A DNA stretch of 64,000 nucleotides from SZUA-309 sp050185825 (lineage in GTDB: Bacteria; Pseudomonadota; Gammaproteobacteria; Pseudomonadales; Azotimanducaceae): NCBI GenBank assembly GCA_050185825.1, contig JBFWZA010000016.1:72890-136889 (forward strand). The letters are read 5' to 3'. The notes under the pieces are model-generated. The model saw nothing but the letters and a program-made list of their open reading frames with translations, was not told where the DNA came from and did not search any database. The position numbers and the translations under genes are program-made. How positions within the stretch are numbered: position 1 is the first letter of the stretch; every line of letters starts with the position of its first letter. This document shows positions 17,805 through 27,463 of this stretch, one piece after another.

Positions 17805-18233
17805 TTGTCACACACAGTGCTGAGCCGATTTCTGCCGGACGAGGCTGCGACGATTGCCCTGGGTGCGGAGTTGCTCGATCTGCTCACCGGCGCGCCGGTG
17901 GTGTTCCTCCACGGCCAACTCGGCGCTGGCAAGACCACGCTGGTGCGAGGCATACTCCGCGCATTGGGCCACGGCGGTTCGGTCAAGAGTCCGACCTACA
18001 CGCTCCTGGAGCCCTACGACGTGGGCGGCCGGACGATCTACCACTTCGATCTCTACCGGATCGGTGATGGTGAGGAGCTGGACTTCATCGGTATTGACGA
18101 GCTCATGGACGCGGATGCGATCAAGCTCGTCGAGTGGCCGGAACGTGGAGCCGGACGGCTTCCGGAGCCCGACGTGGTCATTCGTCTGAGCCTCGAAGGA
18201 GAGGGGCGTCGCGTTGAAGTATCCGTGCAGTAA
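17805..18233 (+). CDS. tsaE: tRNA threonylcarbamoyladenosine synthesis ATPase TsaE
   Basis: P-loop ATPase needed with TsaB and TsaD to form t6A37 in tRNA. The protein of about 142 residues has the Walker A motif GQLGAGKTTLVRG, SPTYTLLEPY and FDLYRI, all family signatures. Start is TTG at 17805 or GTG at 17817; longer frames read back into nnr and are not TsaE. It overlaps the following amidase gene by 20 bases. Confidence 0.93.
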   Translation: MSHTVLSRFLPDEAATIALGAELLDLLTGAPVVFLHGQLGAGKTTLVRGILRALGHGGSVKSPTYTLLEPYDVGGRTIYHFDLYRIGDGEELDFIGIDELMDADAIKLVEWPERGAGRLPEPDVVIRLSLEGEGRRVEVSVQ

Positions 18234-19554
18234 GCCCACCGTCATCCTGAGCGCCGTCCTGGTGCTTCTCCTGAGTCTGCCTTCGCTTGCCGGCGCTGCC
18301 GGCCGGTCGCTGAAGTCCGTGCGCATGCACGAGTCGCCCGAGTACACGCGGGTCGTCTTCGACATTTCCGGCAACGTGCACTACGACCTGTTCACGCTCG
18401 ACAACCCCAGGCGCGTGGTCGTCGACCTGACGGACACGAGCCCGGCACCGGGTTTCGATCCCGAAGACGTGAGCCACGGCCGCAGCCGGGTGAAGTCCGT
18501 TCGCGGCTCGCCCCGCGGCCAGGACTATCGGGTGGTGCTGGACCTCGCCGGTGCGCTGGAGCCGAAGAGCTTCACGCTGGAGCCGGTGGCGCCGTACGGG
18601 CATCGCCTGGTGGTGGACCTGTACTCGAAGGTGACGAAGCCGAAGCCGGCGTTCGTGCCGAAGCCCGACGGCAAGCGTGACGTCATCGTCGCGGTGGACG
18701 CCGGTCACGGCGGCGAGGATCCGGGCGCCATCGGGCCCAGAGGCATCCGGGAAAAGGACGTGGTGATGAAGATCGCCCGGCGGCTGGAATCCAAGCTCAA
18801 TCAGGCGGAGGGTTATCGAGCCGTCATGGTGCGCACGGGGGACTACTATCTCGCGCACCGCCTGCGCACGGAGGCGGCGCGGCAGGCACAGGCACATCTT
18901 TTCGTGTCCATTCATGCGGACGCTTTCAAGAGTCCGGAGGTGGACGGCGCATCGGTCTACACGCTCTCGGATCGCGGCGCTTCCTCCGAAACCGCCCGCT
19001 GGCTGGCGGCGAGCGAGAATGCTTCCGACCTCATCGGCGGCGTTGAGCAGGAGGTGGTGACCGGAGGTCAGGAAGATTACCTCCTGAAGGCCATACTCGA
19101 GGTCTCCATGGACGCCAACCGTTCGGCCAGCATCGAGGTGGGGGAGCGCGTGCTCTCGCAGCTCGGCGGGGTGACAAAGCTGCACCGCAAGCGTGTCGAG
19201 CAGGCGGGCTTCCTGGTGCTGAAGTCTCCGGACATTCCCTCGATCCTGGTGGAAACCGGGTTCATCTCCAACCCGCCGGAGGCCGCCCGGCTGGGCTCCA
19301 CGGCGTATCAGGAGAAGGTGGCCGACGCCATCTTCGAAGGCATCCGCTCGTACATGTCCGTGCGCGCGCCGGAGGGTACCCTCGTTGCCTGGCGACGCGA
19401 GCAGGGAGGTCAGCGCTACACGATCTCTCAGGGTGACACGCTGTCCGGCATCGCCGTCCGCTACGGCACGAGCACGCGGCGTATCAAAGAGGCCAACGGC
19501 CTGGCCAACGATCGCATCCGCGTCGGCCAGGTGATCACCATCCCTGCCGGTTGA
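18214..19554 (+). CDS. amiB: N-acetylmuramoyl-L-alanine amidase, AmiB type
   Basis: Zinc amidase that cleaves septal peptidoglycan for daughter-cell separation. The 446-residue protein has a signal peptide (to about residue 29), an AMIN domain (30-140), an Amidase_3 domain (about 165-390; VDAGHGGEDPGA, SIHADAF, LVETGFISNP) and a C-terminal LysM domain (RYTISQGDTLSGIA to the end). The LysM and the location before mutL point to AmiB rather than AmiC. The start is TTG inside tsaE, and the stop overlaps mutL as TGATG. Activation by EnvC or NlpD through a regulatory helix is known for the family. Confidence 0.93.
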   Translation: MKYPCSKPTVILSAVLVLLLSLPSLAGAAGRSLKSVRMHESPEYTRVVFDISGNVHYDLFTLDNPRRVVVDLTDTSPAPGFDPEDVSHGRSRVKSVRGSPRGQDYRVVLDLAGALEPKSFTLEPVAPYGHRLVVDLYSKVTKPKPAFVPKPDGKRDVIVAVDAGHGGEDPGAIGPRGIREKDVVMKIARRLESKLNQAEGYRAVMVRTGDYYLAHRLRTEAARQAQAHLFVSIHADAFKSPEVDGASVYTLSDRGASSETARWLAASENASDLIGGVEQEVVTGGQEDYLLKAILEVSMDANRSASIEVGERVLSQLGGVTKLHRKRVEQAGFLVLKSPDIPSILVETGFISNPPEAARLGSTAYQEKVADAIFEGIRSYMSVRAPEGTLVAWRREQGGQRYTISQGDTLSGIAVRYGTSTRRIKEANGLANDRIRVGQVITIPAG

Positions 19555-21332
19555 TGCGGCGAGTCGTGCAGACGCGCATCAGACAGCTGCCCGATCTGGT
19601 GTCGAATCAGATTGCCGCCGGCGAGGTCGTCGAACGTCCGGCCTCTCTGGTCAAGGAGCTCATCGAGAACAGCCTGGACGCCGGTGCTTCGCGGATCGAC
19701 GTCAGGACCGAGCTCGGCGGCGTCAAGCGGGTGATGGTCCGCGACGACGGTGCCGGTATCCATCCGGACGACCTCCGCCTCGCTGTGTGCCGTCACGCGA
19801 CCAGCAAGATCGTCACTGCCGACGACCTGGATGGTGTGGTGAGCCTGGGCTTCCGGGGCGAGGCGTTGGCCAGCATGGCGTCCGTGGCCAGGCTCGCCAT
19901 CACCTCCCGGCAGCCGGGTGCCGACCGGGCCATGCGCATCGAGATCGACGGCGGCCGGGAGACGGCGTTCGTGCCGGCTGCGCACCCGACAGGGACGACG
20001 GTGGAGATCACCGATCTCTTCTACAACACGCCGGCGCGGAGGAAGTTCCTCAAGGCGGAGCGCACCGAGCAGGGCCACATCGATCGGGTGGTGAAAAGCA
20101 TCAGCCTGGCGCGGTTCGACGTCGGCCTCAGCCTCGATCAGGGCGGCGGACGCGGCGGGCTGCAGCTCCCGGCGGGACCGCCCGAGCAGCGCCTGACCAG
20201 AGTGCTTTCGGAGGAATTCGTCAGCCGCGCCATTGCGATCGACGAGTCGGGCGCGGATCTCTCGCTCACCGGCTGGGTGGGGCTGCCCACCCAGTCACGC
20301 AGCCAGGCCGATCAGCAGTATTTCTTCGTCAACGGCCGGATCGTGCGCGACAAGCTGGTTGCCCACGCCATCCGCCAGGCGTTCCGTGACGTGCTCTTCC
20401 ACGGCCGTCACCCGGTCTTCGTCCTTTATCTGACGCTGCCGGCGGATGCGGTGGACGTGAACGTGCACCCGACCAAGCACGAGGTACGTTTCCGGGACGC
20501 CCGCAACGTGCACGACTTCGTGTTCGGCAAGCTGAACCGCGCGCTCCGGGACGTGCGACCCGACGACGTGGCGCCACCCGTGTCCCGTTTCCAGTCGGGT
20601 GGGGCGGCACCCCGACAGGGAGGATTCGCGCTGGGCTCTGTCGAGCGCCTGATGCATCGGGCATCGGGACCCGAGGCGCCCACCGTCGCCGAGCCGCCCG
20701 GCGCCCATCCACTGCCGGGCGAGGCGCAGGTGGCGGAACCCGCCGGCGGGATGCCGCCGCTGGGCTACGCCATCGCTCAACTCCACGGTGTCTACATCCT
20801 GGCCCAGAACGCCGACGGTCTGGTGGTCGTGGACATGCACGCGGCGCACGAGCGGGTCACCTACGAGAAGCTGAAGGCACAAGCCGATCGGGGCACGCTC
20901 GTCCGGCAGCGGCTGCTGGTGCCGGAGGTGATCAACGTCTCCGAAGCGGACGCGGATCGGGTGGAAGAGGTGGCGCCCGGGCTCGAAGCGCTCGGCCTGG
21001 TCGTCGAGCGCAGCGGGACTCAGGCGATCACCATCCGCGAGGTGCCGGCACTGCTGGCCGGTGACGCGGCGGCGCTGGTCCGCGACGTGCTGAGCGACGT
21101 GGGCAGCCTGGGCACCAGCCAGCGGGTGGAGGCGGCACGGGACACGCTGCTGGCCACCATGGCCTGTCACGGCTCGGTGCGTGCCAACCGGCAGCTCTCC
21201 CTCACGGAAATGAACGCCCTGCTGCGGGAGATGGAACGGACACCCAACGCCGGCCAGTGCAACCACGGACGACCCACCTACCTGGTGCAGAGCATGAACG
21301 ACCTCGACGGCCTCTTTCTGAGGGGACAGTAG
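19554..21332 (+). CDS. mutL: DNA mismatch repair protein MutL
   Basis: GHKL ATPase that links MutS to downstream repair. The N-terminal motif QIAAGEVVERPASLVKEL and the GFRGEALASM loop are intact. The C-terminal domain carries DMHAAHERVTYE, ACHGS and QCNHGRP, which correspond to the metal-binding motifs of the endonuclease-type MutL seen in bacteria lacking MutH, as in Pseudomonas. ATG at 19554 overlaps the amiB stop; 592 residues is typical. The stop codon overlaps the miaA GTG start by one base. Confidence 0.96.
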   Translation: MRRVVQTRIRQLPDLVSNQIAAGEVVERPASLVKELIENSLDAGASRIDVRTELGGVKRVMVRDDGAGIHPDDLRLAVCRHATSKIVTADDLDGVVSLGFRGEALASMASVARLAITSRQPGADRAMRIEIDGGRETAFVPAAHPTGTTVEITDLFYNTPARRKFLKAERTEQGHIDRVVKSISLARFDVGLSLDQGGGRGGLQLPAGPPEQRLTRVLSEEFVSRAIAIDESGADLSLTGWVGLPTQSRSQADQQYFFVNGRIVRDKLVAHAIRQAFRDVLFHGRHPVFVLYLTLPADAVDVNVHPTKHEVRFRDARNVHDFVFGKLNRALRDVRPDDVAPPVSRFQSGGAAPRQGGFALGSVERLMHRASGPEAPTVAEPPGAHPLPGEAQVAEPAGGMPPLGYAIAQLHGVYILAQNADGLVVVDMHAAHERVTYEKLKAQADRGTLVRQRLLVPEVINVSEADADRVEEVAPGLEALGLVVERSGTQAITIREVPALLAGDAAALVRDVLSDVGSLGTSQRVEAARDTLLATMACHGSVRANRQLSLTEMNALLREMERTPNAGQCNHGRPTYLVQSMNDLDGLFLRGQ

Positions 21333-22276
21333 TGGCAGCGGACGACCGGGCCATCGTCGCCCTGGTGGGACCCACCGCGGCGGGCAAGACCGATGCGGCC
21401 ATGCTGCTTGCCGATCGCTATCCCGTCTCCCTCATCAGCCTGGATTCCGCCATGGTCTACCGGGGTATGGACATCGGCACCGCCAAGCCCACGCCTGAGC
21501 AGCTCGCGCACTATCCCCACGCCCTGATCGACATCCGCGATCCGCACGAGATCTACAGCGTCGCCGAGTTCATCGAGGACGCGGATGCTGCCGTGCGGGC
21601 GGCTCTGGAGGCGGGACGGGTGCCCCTGCTGGTGGGCGGCAGCATGATGTACCTGAAGGCGTTCCGCGAGGGTATTGCGCCGATGCCGGCGGCGGATTCG
21701 GCGGTGCGGGCAGCGCTGACGGCCGAGGCGGAGGAACGGGGTACGCAGGTGCTCCATCAGCGCCTGCAGCGGCTCGATCCGGAGGCCGCCGCCCGGATCC
21801 ATCCCAATAACTTCCCCCGGATCCAGCGGGCACTCGAGGTGCACGCGCTCACCGGCAAAACCATCTCGGCGCACTGGAAATCGGCCCGCGGGGTTCGGGA
21901 ACGGCACCGCGCCGCCCTGCTGGAATTCGGCATCGAGCCTGACAGCCGGGCACAGCTCCACCGGCGCATCGAGCGGCGCCTGGACGCCATGCTGGCGGCA
22001 GGCTTCGTGGAGGAGGTCGCCGGGCTCAAGCGCCGGGTCCGCATGAACCGCGAGCTGCCGTCCATGCGGGCCGTAGGCTACCGCCAGGTCTGGGACTACC
22101 TGGATGGGTTGACGGACGAGGCCGGGATGCGGGAGAACGTCCTGGCGGCCACCCGCCAGCTCGCCCGCCGGCAGCTCACCTGGATGCGAAGCTGGCCGCA
22201 GCTCCTCGTTCTGAGCTGGGGAACGGGCGCCAGGCTGGTGGACGAAATCGTCGACAGATCGGGCCTGAACCGCTGA
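21332..22276 (+). CDS. miaA: tRNA dimethylallyltransferase MiaA
   Basis: Adds the dimethylallyl group to A37 of UNN-decoding tRNAs. The 314-residue protein has the P-loop GPTAAGKTDAAM, DSAMVYRGMDIGTAKP and the FPRIQRALEV motif. I chose GTG at 21332 because AGGGG lies eight bases upstream and the protein then begins in the usual place; the frame upstream belongs to another reading of mutL. It overlaps the mutL stop by one base, and hfq follows, a classic arrangement. Confidence 0.95.
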   Translation: MAADDRAIVALVGPTAAGKTDAAMLLADRYPVSLISLDSAMVYRGMDIGTAKPTPEQLAHYPHALIDIRDPHEIYSVAEFIEDADAAVRAALEAGRVPLLVGGSMMYLKAFREGIAPMPAADSAVRAALTAEAEERGTQVLHQRLQRLDPEAAARIHPNNFPRIQRALEVHALTGKTISAHWKSARGVRERHRAALLEFGIEPDSRAQLHRRIERRLDAMLAAGFVEEVAGLKRRVRMNRELPSMRAVGYRQVWDYLDGLTDEAGMRENVLAATRQLARRQLTWMRSWPQLLVLSWGTGARLVDEIVDRSGLNR

Positions 22277-22288
22277 GTCGAAGGTGTC

Positions 22289-22317
22289 TTGCAAATCCCG
22301 GAGGGTGTGGCCATAGT
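22289..22317 (+). promoter_or_regulatory. Sigma-70 type promoter for hfq
   Basis: TTGCAA (22289-22294), a 17-base spacer and CATAGT (22312-22317) lie between miaA and hfq. Transcription would start near 22324, about 70 bases before the hfq ATG, allowing hfq-hflX expression apart from the upstream operon. Confidence 0.5.
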
Positions 22318-22392
22318 GGATTGCAAAGAAAAAGGACCGCGGTTTCAGGACGTTGCGTGGACTCCCGAGCCGCACGATTCAAGGAGCAGTCG

Positions 22393-22650
22393 ATGTCAAA
22401 AGGGCATAGCTTACAAGACCCTTATCTCAACACCTTACGCAAGGAGCGGATTCCGGTTTCCATCTATCTGGTCAACGGCATCAAGTTGCAGGGGCAGATC
22501 GAGTCGTTCGATCAGTTCGTCGTGCTGCTCCGTAACTCGGTGAGCCAGATGGTTTACAAACATGCCATCTCCACCGTGGTACCGTCGCGTAACGTCCGGA
22601 TCAGCGGCGGCGCATCCTCCGAAGAGGCGGCAGATACCGAAAAAGCGTGA
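22393..22650 (+). CDS. hfq: RNA chaperone Hfq
   Basis: Sm-like hexameric RNA chaperone that pairs small RNAs with mRNAs. The 85-residue protein begins SKGHSLQDPYLNTLRKERIP and has the Sm2 motif YKHAISTVVPSR, with the proximal-face residues conserved; the C-terminal tail is short and acidic. An AAGGAG Shine-Dalgarno lies seven bases before the ATG. The frame reads further upstream but the additional sequence is not conserved in type. Confidence 0.97.
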   Translation: MSKGHSLQDPYLNTLRKERIPVSIYLVNGIKLQGQIESFDQFVVLLRNSVSQMVYKHAISTVVPSRNVRISGGASSEEAADTEKA

Positions 22651-22702
22651 ACCCTGCAGGCCCTGACGGTCTAAAGGGTAGTTAACCGTTCAGGAGTACT
22701 CA

Positions 22703-24028
22703 TTGTTCTTTGATCGTCCGGAGGCAGGCCGCAAGGCGGTCGTCCTTCAGGTGCACTTCAAGCACCCGTCTCAAAGTGGCGGCGGCAGTCAGGTGGCGGA
22801 AGAACGGGCCGCGCTCGAAGAGTGCGTGGAGCTCGCCCGCACCGCACAGGTGGACGTCGTCGATACGATCACTGCCTCGCGGGACCAGCCCCATCCCCGG
22901 TCCTTCGTCGGCAGCGGTAAGCTCGAGGAGCTGAAAGCCCGCCTGACCGCGTCGGAAGCGGATCTCCTGATCGTCAATCACGACCTGGGCCCCGGTCAGC
23001 AGCGCAACCTGGAACGGGCCTGCGACTGCCGGGTCATGTCGCGAACCGAGCTCATTCTCACCATTTTTGCCAGCCGGGCGCGGACCTACGAAGGGCAGCT
23101 GCAGGTGGAGCTGGCCCAGCTCAAGCATGCCCAGACCCGTCTGGTGCGGGGCTGGACCCACCTGGATCGCCAGAAGGGCGGTATCGGGTTGCGGGGTGCG
23201 GGGGAAACACAGCTCGAGCTCGACCAGCGGATGCTCAACGATCGCATCAAGGTGGCCGAGCGCAAGCTCGAGCAGGTCGCCCGGCGCCGGGCGTTGGGGC
23301 GTCGCCGGCGGGACCGCTCCAACACGCTGACCGTCTCGCTGGTGGGCTACACCAACGCCGGCAAGTCGACGCTGTTCAATGCCCTGACCTCAGCCGAGGT
23401 GCTCTCGGAGGACAAGCTCTTCGCGACGCTGGATCCGACCATGCGTCGGATCAACATCGACGGTCTGGGCGAGGTGGTGCTGGCCGATACGGTCGGCTTC
23501 ATCCGCCGGCTGCCGCACTCGCTGATCGAAGCCTTCAAGGCCACCCTGGAAGAGGTGGCGGGGGCCGATCTGCTGCTGCACGTGGTGGATGGCGCATCGC
23601 CCGGCGTGGAGTCTCGGGTGGCCGAGGTGAACGCGGTGCTGGAGGAGATCGGCGCGCTGTCGATCCCGACGATCATGGTGCGCAACAAAATGGACCTCTG
23701 CCCGGAGGAGCTGGATCCCGCCGGCCTGCCCGGCAGCGTTCCGGTGAGCGCGCTGAGGGGTGCGGGACTCGATGATCTGCGCACAGCCATCGCCGAAGCG
23801 CTGGGTGTCAGCCCGCCCACCCGCGTCCTGCTCTCCGCGGACGACGGGCGTACCCGGGCCTGGCTGTACCGGCTGGGCGCGGTGATGGATGAGACTTTGT
23901 CGGAAGACGGGCGTCTGGCATTGAGGGTCCGGGCGGATCGGAGCCTCCTGGAACGGCTGGCGGCCATGCCGACGGTTCTGTTGCAGCAGGCAGAGCCCGT
24001 CCATAAACTTTCGCCTCTGGCCAACTGA
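22703..24028 (+). CDS. hflX: Ribosome-associated GTPase HflX
   Basis: GTPase that splits stalled 70S ribosomes, especially under stress. The 441-residue protein has the HflX N-terminal domain, the GAGETQLELD helix and the G domain (GYTNAGKSTLFNAL, DTVGFIRRLPH, RNKMD). The TTG start at 22703 is supported by AGGAG seven bases upstream and by the conserved MFFDRPEAG beginning. It lies between hfq and hflK as in most relatives. Confidence 0.96.
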   Translation: MFFDRPEAGRKAVVLQVHFKHPSQSGGGSQVAEERAALEECVELARTAQVDVVDTITASRDQPHPRSFVGSGKLEELKARLTASEADLLIVNHDLGPGQQRNLERACDCRVMSRTELILTIFASRARTYEGQLQVELAQLKHAQTRLVRGWTHLDRQKGGIGLRGAGETQLELDQRMLNDRIKVAERKLEQVARRRALGRRRRDRSNTLTVSLVGYTNAGKSTLFNALTSAEVLSEDKLFATLDPTMRRINIDGLGEVVLADTVGFIRRLPHSLIEAFKATLEEVAGADLLLHVVDGASPGVESRVAEVNAVLEEIGALSIPTIMVRNKMDLCPEELDPAGLPGSVPVSALRGAGLDDLRTAIAEALGVSPPTRVLLSADDGRTRAWLYRLGAVMDETLSEDGRLALRVRADRSLLERLAAMPTVLLQQAEPVHKLSPLAN

Positions 24029-24148
24029 AACCCTGTATCGGACCGTCCGAGCGCGGATTTTCCCGCGCCGGCGGCGTCTTTCGGGGGTGGATGGGCAGGC
24101 GGCGGGAAGCCGGTGAAAGGCCGGTGAAAAGCACTGGAGTACAGATTG

Positions 24149-25282
24149 ATGGCCTGGAACGAGCCGGGTGGTGGTGACAAGGATCCCTGGGGTGGCCGGG
24201 GTGACCAGGGACCGCCGGACCTAGACGAAGCATTCAAGAAGCTGCAGCAGCAGCTCGCCGGCATTTTCGGCGGCGGCGGTGGCGGCGGCAGGGGCGGCGG
24301 TGCCGGGTTCAACTCGAGCGTGGCCGGACTGGTGCTGGTGGTGCTCGCCATCGCCTACGTGGGCTTCGGTGTCTACCAGGTGGACGAGCAGGAGCGGGGC
24401 GTGGTGTTCCGTTTCGGTAAGGTGCAGGAAGACATCGTCCTCCCCGGTCTGCACTGGAACCCGCCGATCGTGGACAACGTGGAGATCGTCAACGTCACCC
24501 GACTGAACTCCCACAGCCACAAGGCGTTGATGCTCACCGAGGACGAGAACATCGTCGACGTCAGCCTGACGGTGCAGTGGCGGGTGAACAACCCCATCGA
24601 CTTCATCGTCCGGGTGCGTCAGCCCCAGGTGAGCCTGGACCACGCCACGGAGAGTGCGCTGCGGCACGTGGTGGGCAGCTCCGGCATGGACTCGGTGATC
24701 ACCGACGGCCGGGCGGCCATTGCCGCCGAGGTGCAGGAGCGGCTGCAGACCTATCTGGACTCCTACGGTACCGGCATCTGGATCAGCAAGGTCAACATCG
24801 ACGAGAGCGCGCCGCCCAGCCAGGTCCGGGAAGCCTTCAACGACGTGCAGAAGGCGAAAGAGGACGAGCAGCGGACGATCAACGACGCCAATGCCTACGC
24901 CGAGAGCGTGATCCCGGAGGCCCGCGGTGAAGCCCAGCGGGCCATCGAGCAGGCGAATGCCTACCGCGACAACGTGATCGCCCGGGCGGAAGGTGAGGCG
25001 GACCGGTTCACCAAGCTGCTCTTCGAGTACAAGCTGGCGCAGCGGGTGACGCGGGACCGGCTGTACATCGACGCCATGGAAGCGATCCTTTCCCGCACCT
25101 CCAAGATCATGGTGGACGTGGAAGGCGGCAACAACCTCATGTACCTGCCCCTGGACCGTCTCGGCCAGCAGACCGCCACGCTGCAACCGGGTACCCGGGA
25201 GACCGTGGATTCCATCGCCGACGCGGTGCTGCGCGAGCTGAACGACCGCGTCTCCGGCAACCGGCCGCGCGACAGCCGGTAA
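24149..25282 (+). CDS. hflK: FtsH regulator HflK
   Basis: SPFH-domain membrane protein that, with HflC, forms a large periplasmic cage around the protease FtsH. The 377-residue protein has a Gly-rich cytoplasmic N-terminus (PGGGDKDPWGG; GGGGGGRGGG), one transmembrane segment (AGLVLVVLAIAYVGFGVYQV) and the SPFH domain from about residue 85. ATG at 24149 has GGAG ten bases upstream. hflC follows after 27 bases. Confidence 0.96.
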   Translation: MAWNEPGGGDKDPWGGRGDQGPPDLDEAFKKLQQQLAGIFGGGGGGGRGGGAGFNSSVAGLVLVVLAIAYVGFGVYQVDEQERGVVFRFGKVQEDIVLPGLHWNPPIVDNVEIVNVTRLNSHSHKALMLTEDENIVDVSLTVQWRVNNPIDFIVRVRQPQVSLDHATESALRHVVGSSGMDSVITDGRAAIAAEVQERLQTYLDSYGTGIWISKVNIDESAPPSQVREAFNDVQKAKEDEQRTINDANAYAESVIPEARGEAQRAIEQANAYRDNVIARAEGEADRFTKLLFEYKLAQRVTRDRLYIDAMEAILSRTSKIMVDVEGGNNLMYLPLDRLGQQTATLQPGTRETVDSIADAVLRELNDRVSGNRPRDSR

Positions 25283-25309
25283 GCACCGGCGGACAATCAA
25301 GGACACACA

Positions 25310-26182
25310 ATGAGCCTGCAGAACGTCATTCTCATCGTCATCGCCGCCGTGGTCATCCTGCTCGCCATGGACGCGGTCTACACCGTGCACCAGACGGAGC
25401 GGGCCATCCTGCTGCGCTTCGGCGCCGTCGTGGAGGCCGACGTGGAGCCTGGCCTGCACTTCAAGCTGCCCATCGCGGAGGAGGTCAAGAAGGCGGACGG
25501 CCGGGTGCTGACGCTGGATTCCAGTGCCGAGACCTACTTCACCCTGGAGAAGAAGCCGCTGATCGTGGACTCCTTCGCCAAGTGGCGTATTGCCGACGTG
25601 AGCCGCTTCTATCAGGCCACGTCTTTCGACGAGCGGATCGGCCAGCGGATCCTCCAGGAGCGGGTCAACGAGGGCCTGCGCAACCAGATCAGCCGCCGCG
25701 ACATGCACGAGGTGGTCTCCGGTGAGCGGGACAAGCTCATGTTCGACCTCACCTCGGATCTCGACGAGGTCATGCGCCGCGACGCGGGCATCGAGGTGGT
25801 GGACGTGCGCGTGAAGCGCATCGATCTGCCGCAGGAGGTGTCCTCGTCGGTGTACGAGCGGATGAACTCGGAGCGGGAGATCGAGGCCAGGCAGTATCGC
25901 GCCCAGGGACGGGAGCTGGCGCTCGGCGTGCGGGCCGACGCGGACCGGCAGACGGTGATCATCGAAGCGAATGCCTACAAACAGGCCGAGGAGATCCGCG
26001 GCGACGGTGATGCCCGGGCGGCCTCCATCTATGCCGGCGCCTTCAGCCAGGACCCGGAGTTCTACGAGTTCTACCGCAGCATCAATGCCTATACCAACGT
26101 CTTCCGCGACAAGGGCGACATCCTGGTGCTCGATCCGAGCAGCAAGTTCTTCAGGTATCTCGAGGGAGATGACGGTTCCTGA
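25310..26182 (+). CDS. hflC: FtsH regulator HflC
   Basis: Partner of HflK in the HflKC cage that regulates FtsH. The 290-residue protein has an N-terminal membrane segment (VILIVIAAVVILLAMDAVY) and an SPFH domain, and ends with the SKFFRYLEG segment typical of HflC. The start is supported by AAGGA. The small DUF2065 gene that often follows hflC in Pseudomonas is absent: only 60 bases separate it from hisZ. Confidence 0.96.
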   Translation: MSLQNVILIVIAAVVILLAMDAVYTVHQTERAILLRFGAVVEADVEPGLHFKLPIAEEVKKADGRVLTLDSSAETYFTLEKKPLIVDSFAKWRIADVSRFYQATSFDERIGQRILQERVNEGLRNQISRRDMHEVVSGERDKLMFDLTSDLDEVMRRDAGIEVVDVRVKRIDLPQEVSSSVYERMNSEREIEARQYRAQGRELALGVRADADRQTVIIEANAYKQAEEIRGDGDARAASIYAGAFSQDPEFYEFYRSINAYTNVFRDKGDILVLDPSSKFFRYLEGDDGS

Positions 26183-26242
26183 GCGGATTCCGCCTCGCGG
26201 CGGGAACCGAGCCTGGCCGCCTGAGCAGATAACGGCGACGCG

Positions 26243-27400
26243 ATGAGCAACCGGAACTGGCGTTTGCCCGCAGGGGTGGAGGAGCTGCTGCCGCCGCGTG
26301 CCTGGGCGCTGGAGCTCACCCGGCGCCGGGTGCTGGACGTATTCCGCACCTGGGGATTCGAGTACATCGACCCGCCCGTGGTGGAGTATCTGGACGCGCT
26401 GCTGGTGGGCGCCGGCGCGGACATGGATCTGCAGACGCTGAAGGCGGTGGATCAGCCCAGCGGGCGCCTGCTGGGTGTGCGTGCCGACCTGACCGCCCAG
26501 GCGGTGCGGGTGGACGCCCACAGCCGACCCGAACCCGGCGTCCAGCGCCTGTGCTACGCCGGCAACGTGGTGTTCGCCAACCCGGTCTCCCCGCTGGATC
26601 CGCGGGTGCCGCTCAAGGCGGGCGCCGAGCTCTTCGGCGCGGGAACGCTCAGGGCGGATGCGGAGGTGATCGCGCTGATGCTCGAGGTGCTCGCCAGCGT
26701 CGGCATCGAGGAGCCGATCCTGGTGCTCGGCCACATGGGCATCTATCAGAATCTGGTGGCGGCCCTCGATCTCGCGGACGGTCTGGAAGACGAGCTCTTC
26801 GAAGCGGTGCAGACCAAGGCGGAAGCGGACATCGCGCGGCTGGTGCCGGCATCGCCCACCCGCTCGTGGCTCACCGCGCTGCCGTCGCTGATGGGGGAGC
26901 GGGCGGTGCTCGCCGAGGCCCGGATTGTCCTCGATGGTGCCGGTGATGGCGTCGGCGCGGCGCTGGATGCGCTCGAAGCGCTGGCGGACATGGTGCTCGA
27001 AGCCGCCCCGACCCTCGAGCTTCGGTTCGATCTCGCCGAGCTCGTGGGCTACGGCTACCACAACGGACCGGTTTTCTCGGCCTACCACGCGGATCACGGC
27101 CGGGCGCTGGCGAGAGGTGGACGTTATGACGGTATCGGCAGCGCCTTCGGCCGCAGCCGGCCGGCGACGGGTTTCGACGTGATCCTGAACGAGCTGGCAG
27201 CCGCCCCTGCGCCTGCTGGCGCGATCTGGGTACCGTGGTCGGTGGCGTCCGCAGCGGCGGCCGGCGAGACGGTCAGACGGCTGCGGGCCGACGGGGAAGC
27301 GGTGGTGATGGCGCTGTCGGCGGATGACGAACGACCGGCCCGCTGCGACCGGATATTGAGACAGAAAGCCGAGGCCTGGGTCCTGGACCCGGCCTCGTGA
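26243..27400 (+). CDS. hisZ: ATP phosphoribosyltransferase regulatory subunit HisZ
   Basis: Catalytically inactive histidyl-tRNA synthetase paralogue that activates short-form HisG in histidine synthesis. The 385-residue protein begins NWRLPAGVEELLPPRAW and keeps a class II synthetase core (RADLTAQAVR, GGRYDGIGSAFG) but lacks the anticodon-binding domain of HisS. hisG is not in the window. Placement between hflC and purA matches Pseudomonas. Confidence 0.93.
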   Translation: MSNRNWRLPAGVEELLPPRAWALELTRRRVLDVFRTWGFEYIDPPVVEYLDALLVGAGADMDLQTLKAVDQPSGRLLGVRADLTAQAVRVDAHSRPEPGVQRLCYAGNVVFANPVSPLDPRVPLKAGAELFGAGTLRADAEVIALMLEVLASVGIEEPILVLGHMGIYQNLVAALDLADGLEDELFEAVQTKAEADIARLVPASPTRSWLTALPSLMGERAVLAEARIVLDGAGDGVGAALDALEALADMVLEAAPTLELRFDLAELVGYGYHNGPVFSAYHADHGRALARGGRYDGIGSAFGRSRPATGFDVILNELAAAPAPAGAIWVPWSVASAAAAGETVRRLRADGEAVVMALSADDERPARCDRILRQKAEAWVLDPAS

Positions 27401-27463
27401 GGACGCTGACGGTTGCCAGAGAACCGGCAGGGCAAGGGCTGACAAACGAACGGACACGGTTCC

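Noticed and set aside
26243..27400. Histidyl-tRNA synthetase (hisS)
   Set aside because: No anticodon-binding domain and the length and location match HisZ.
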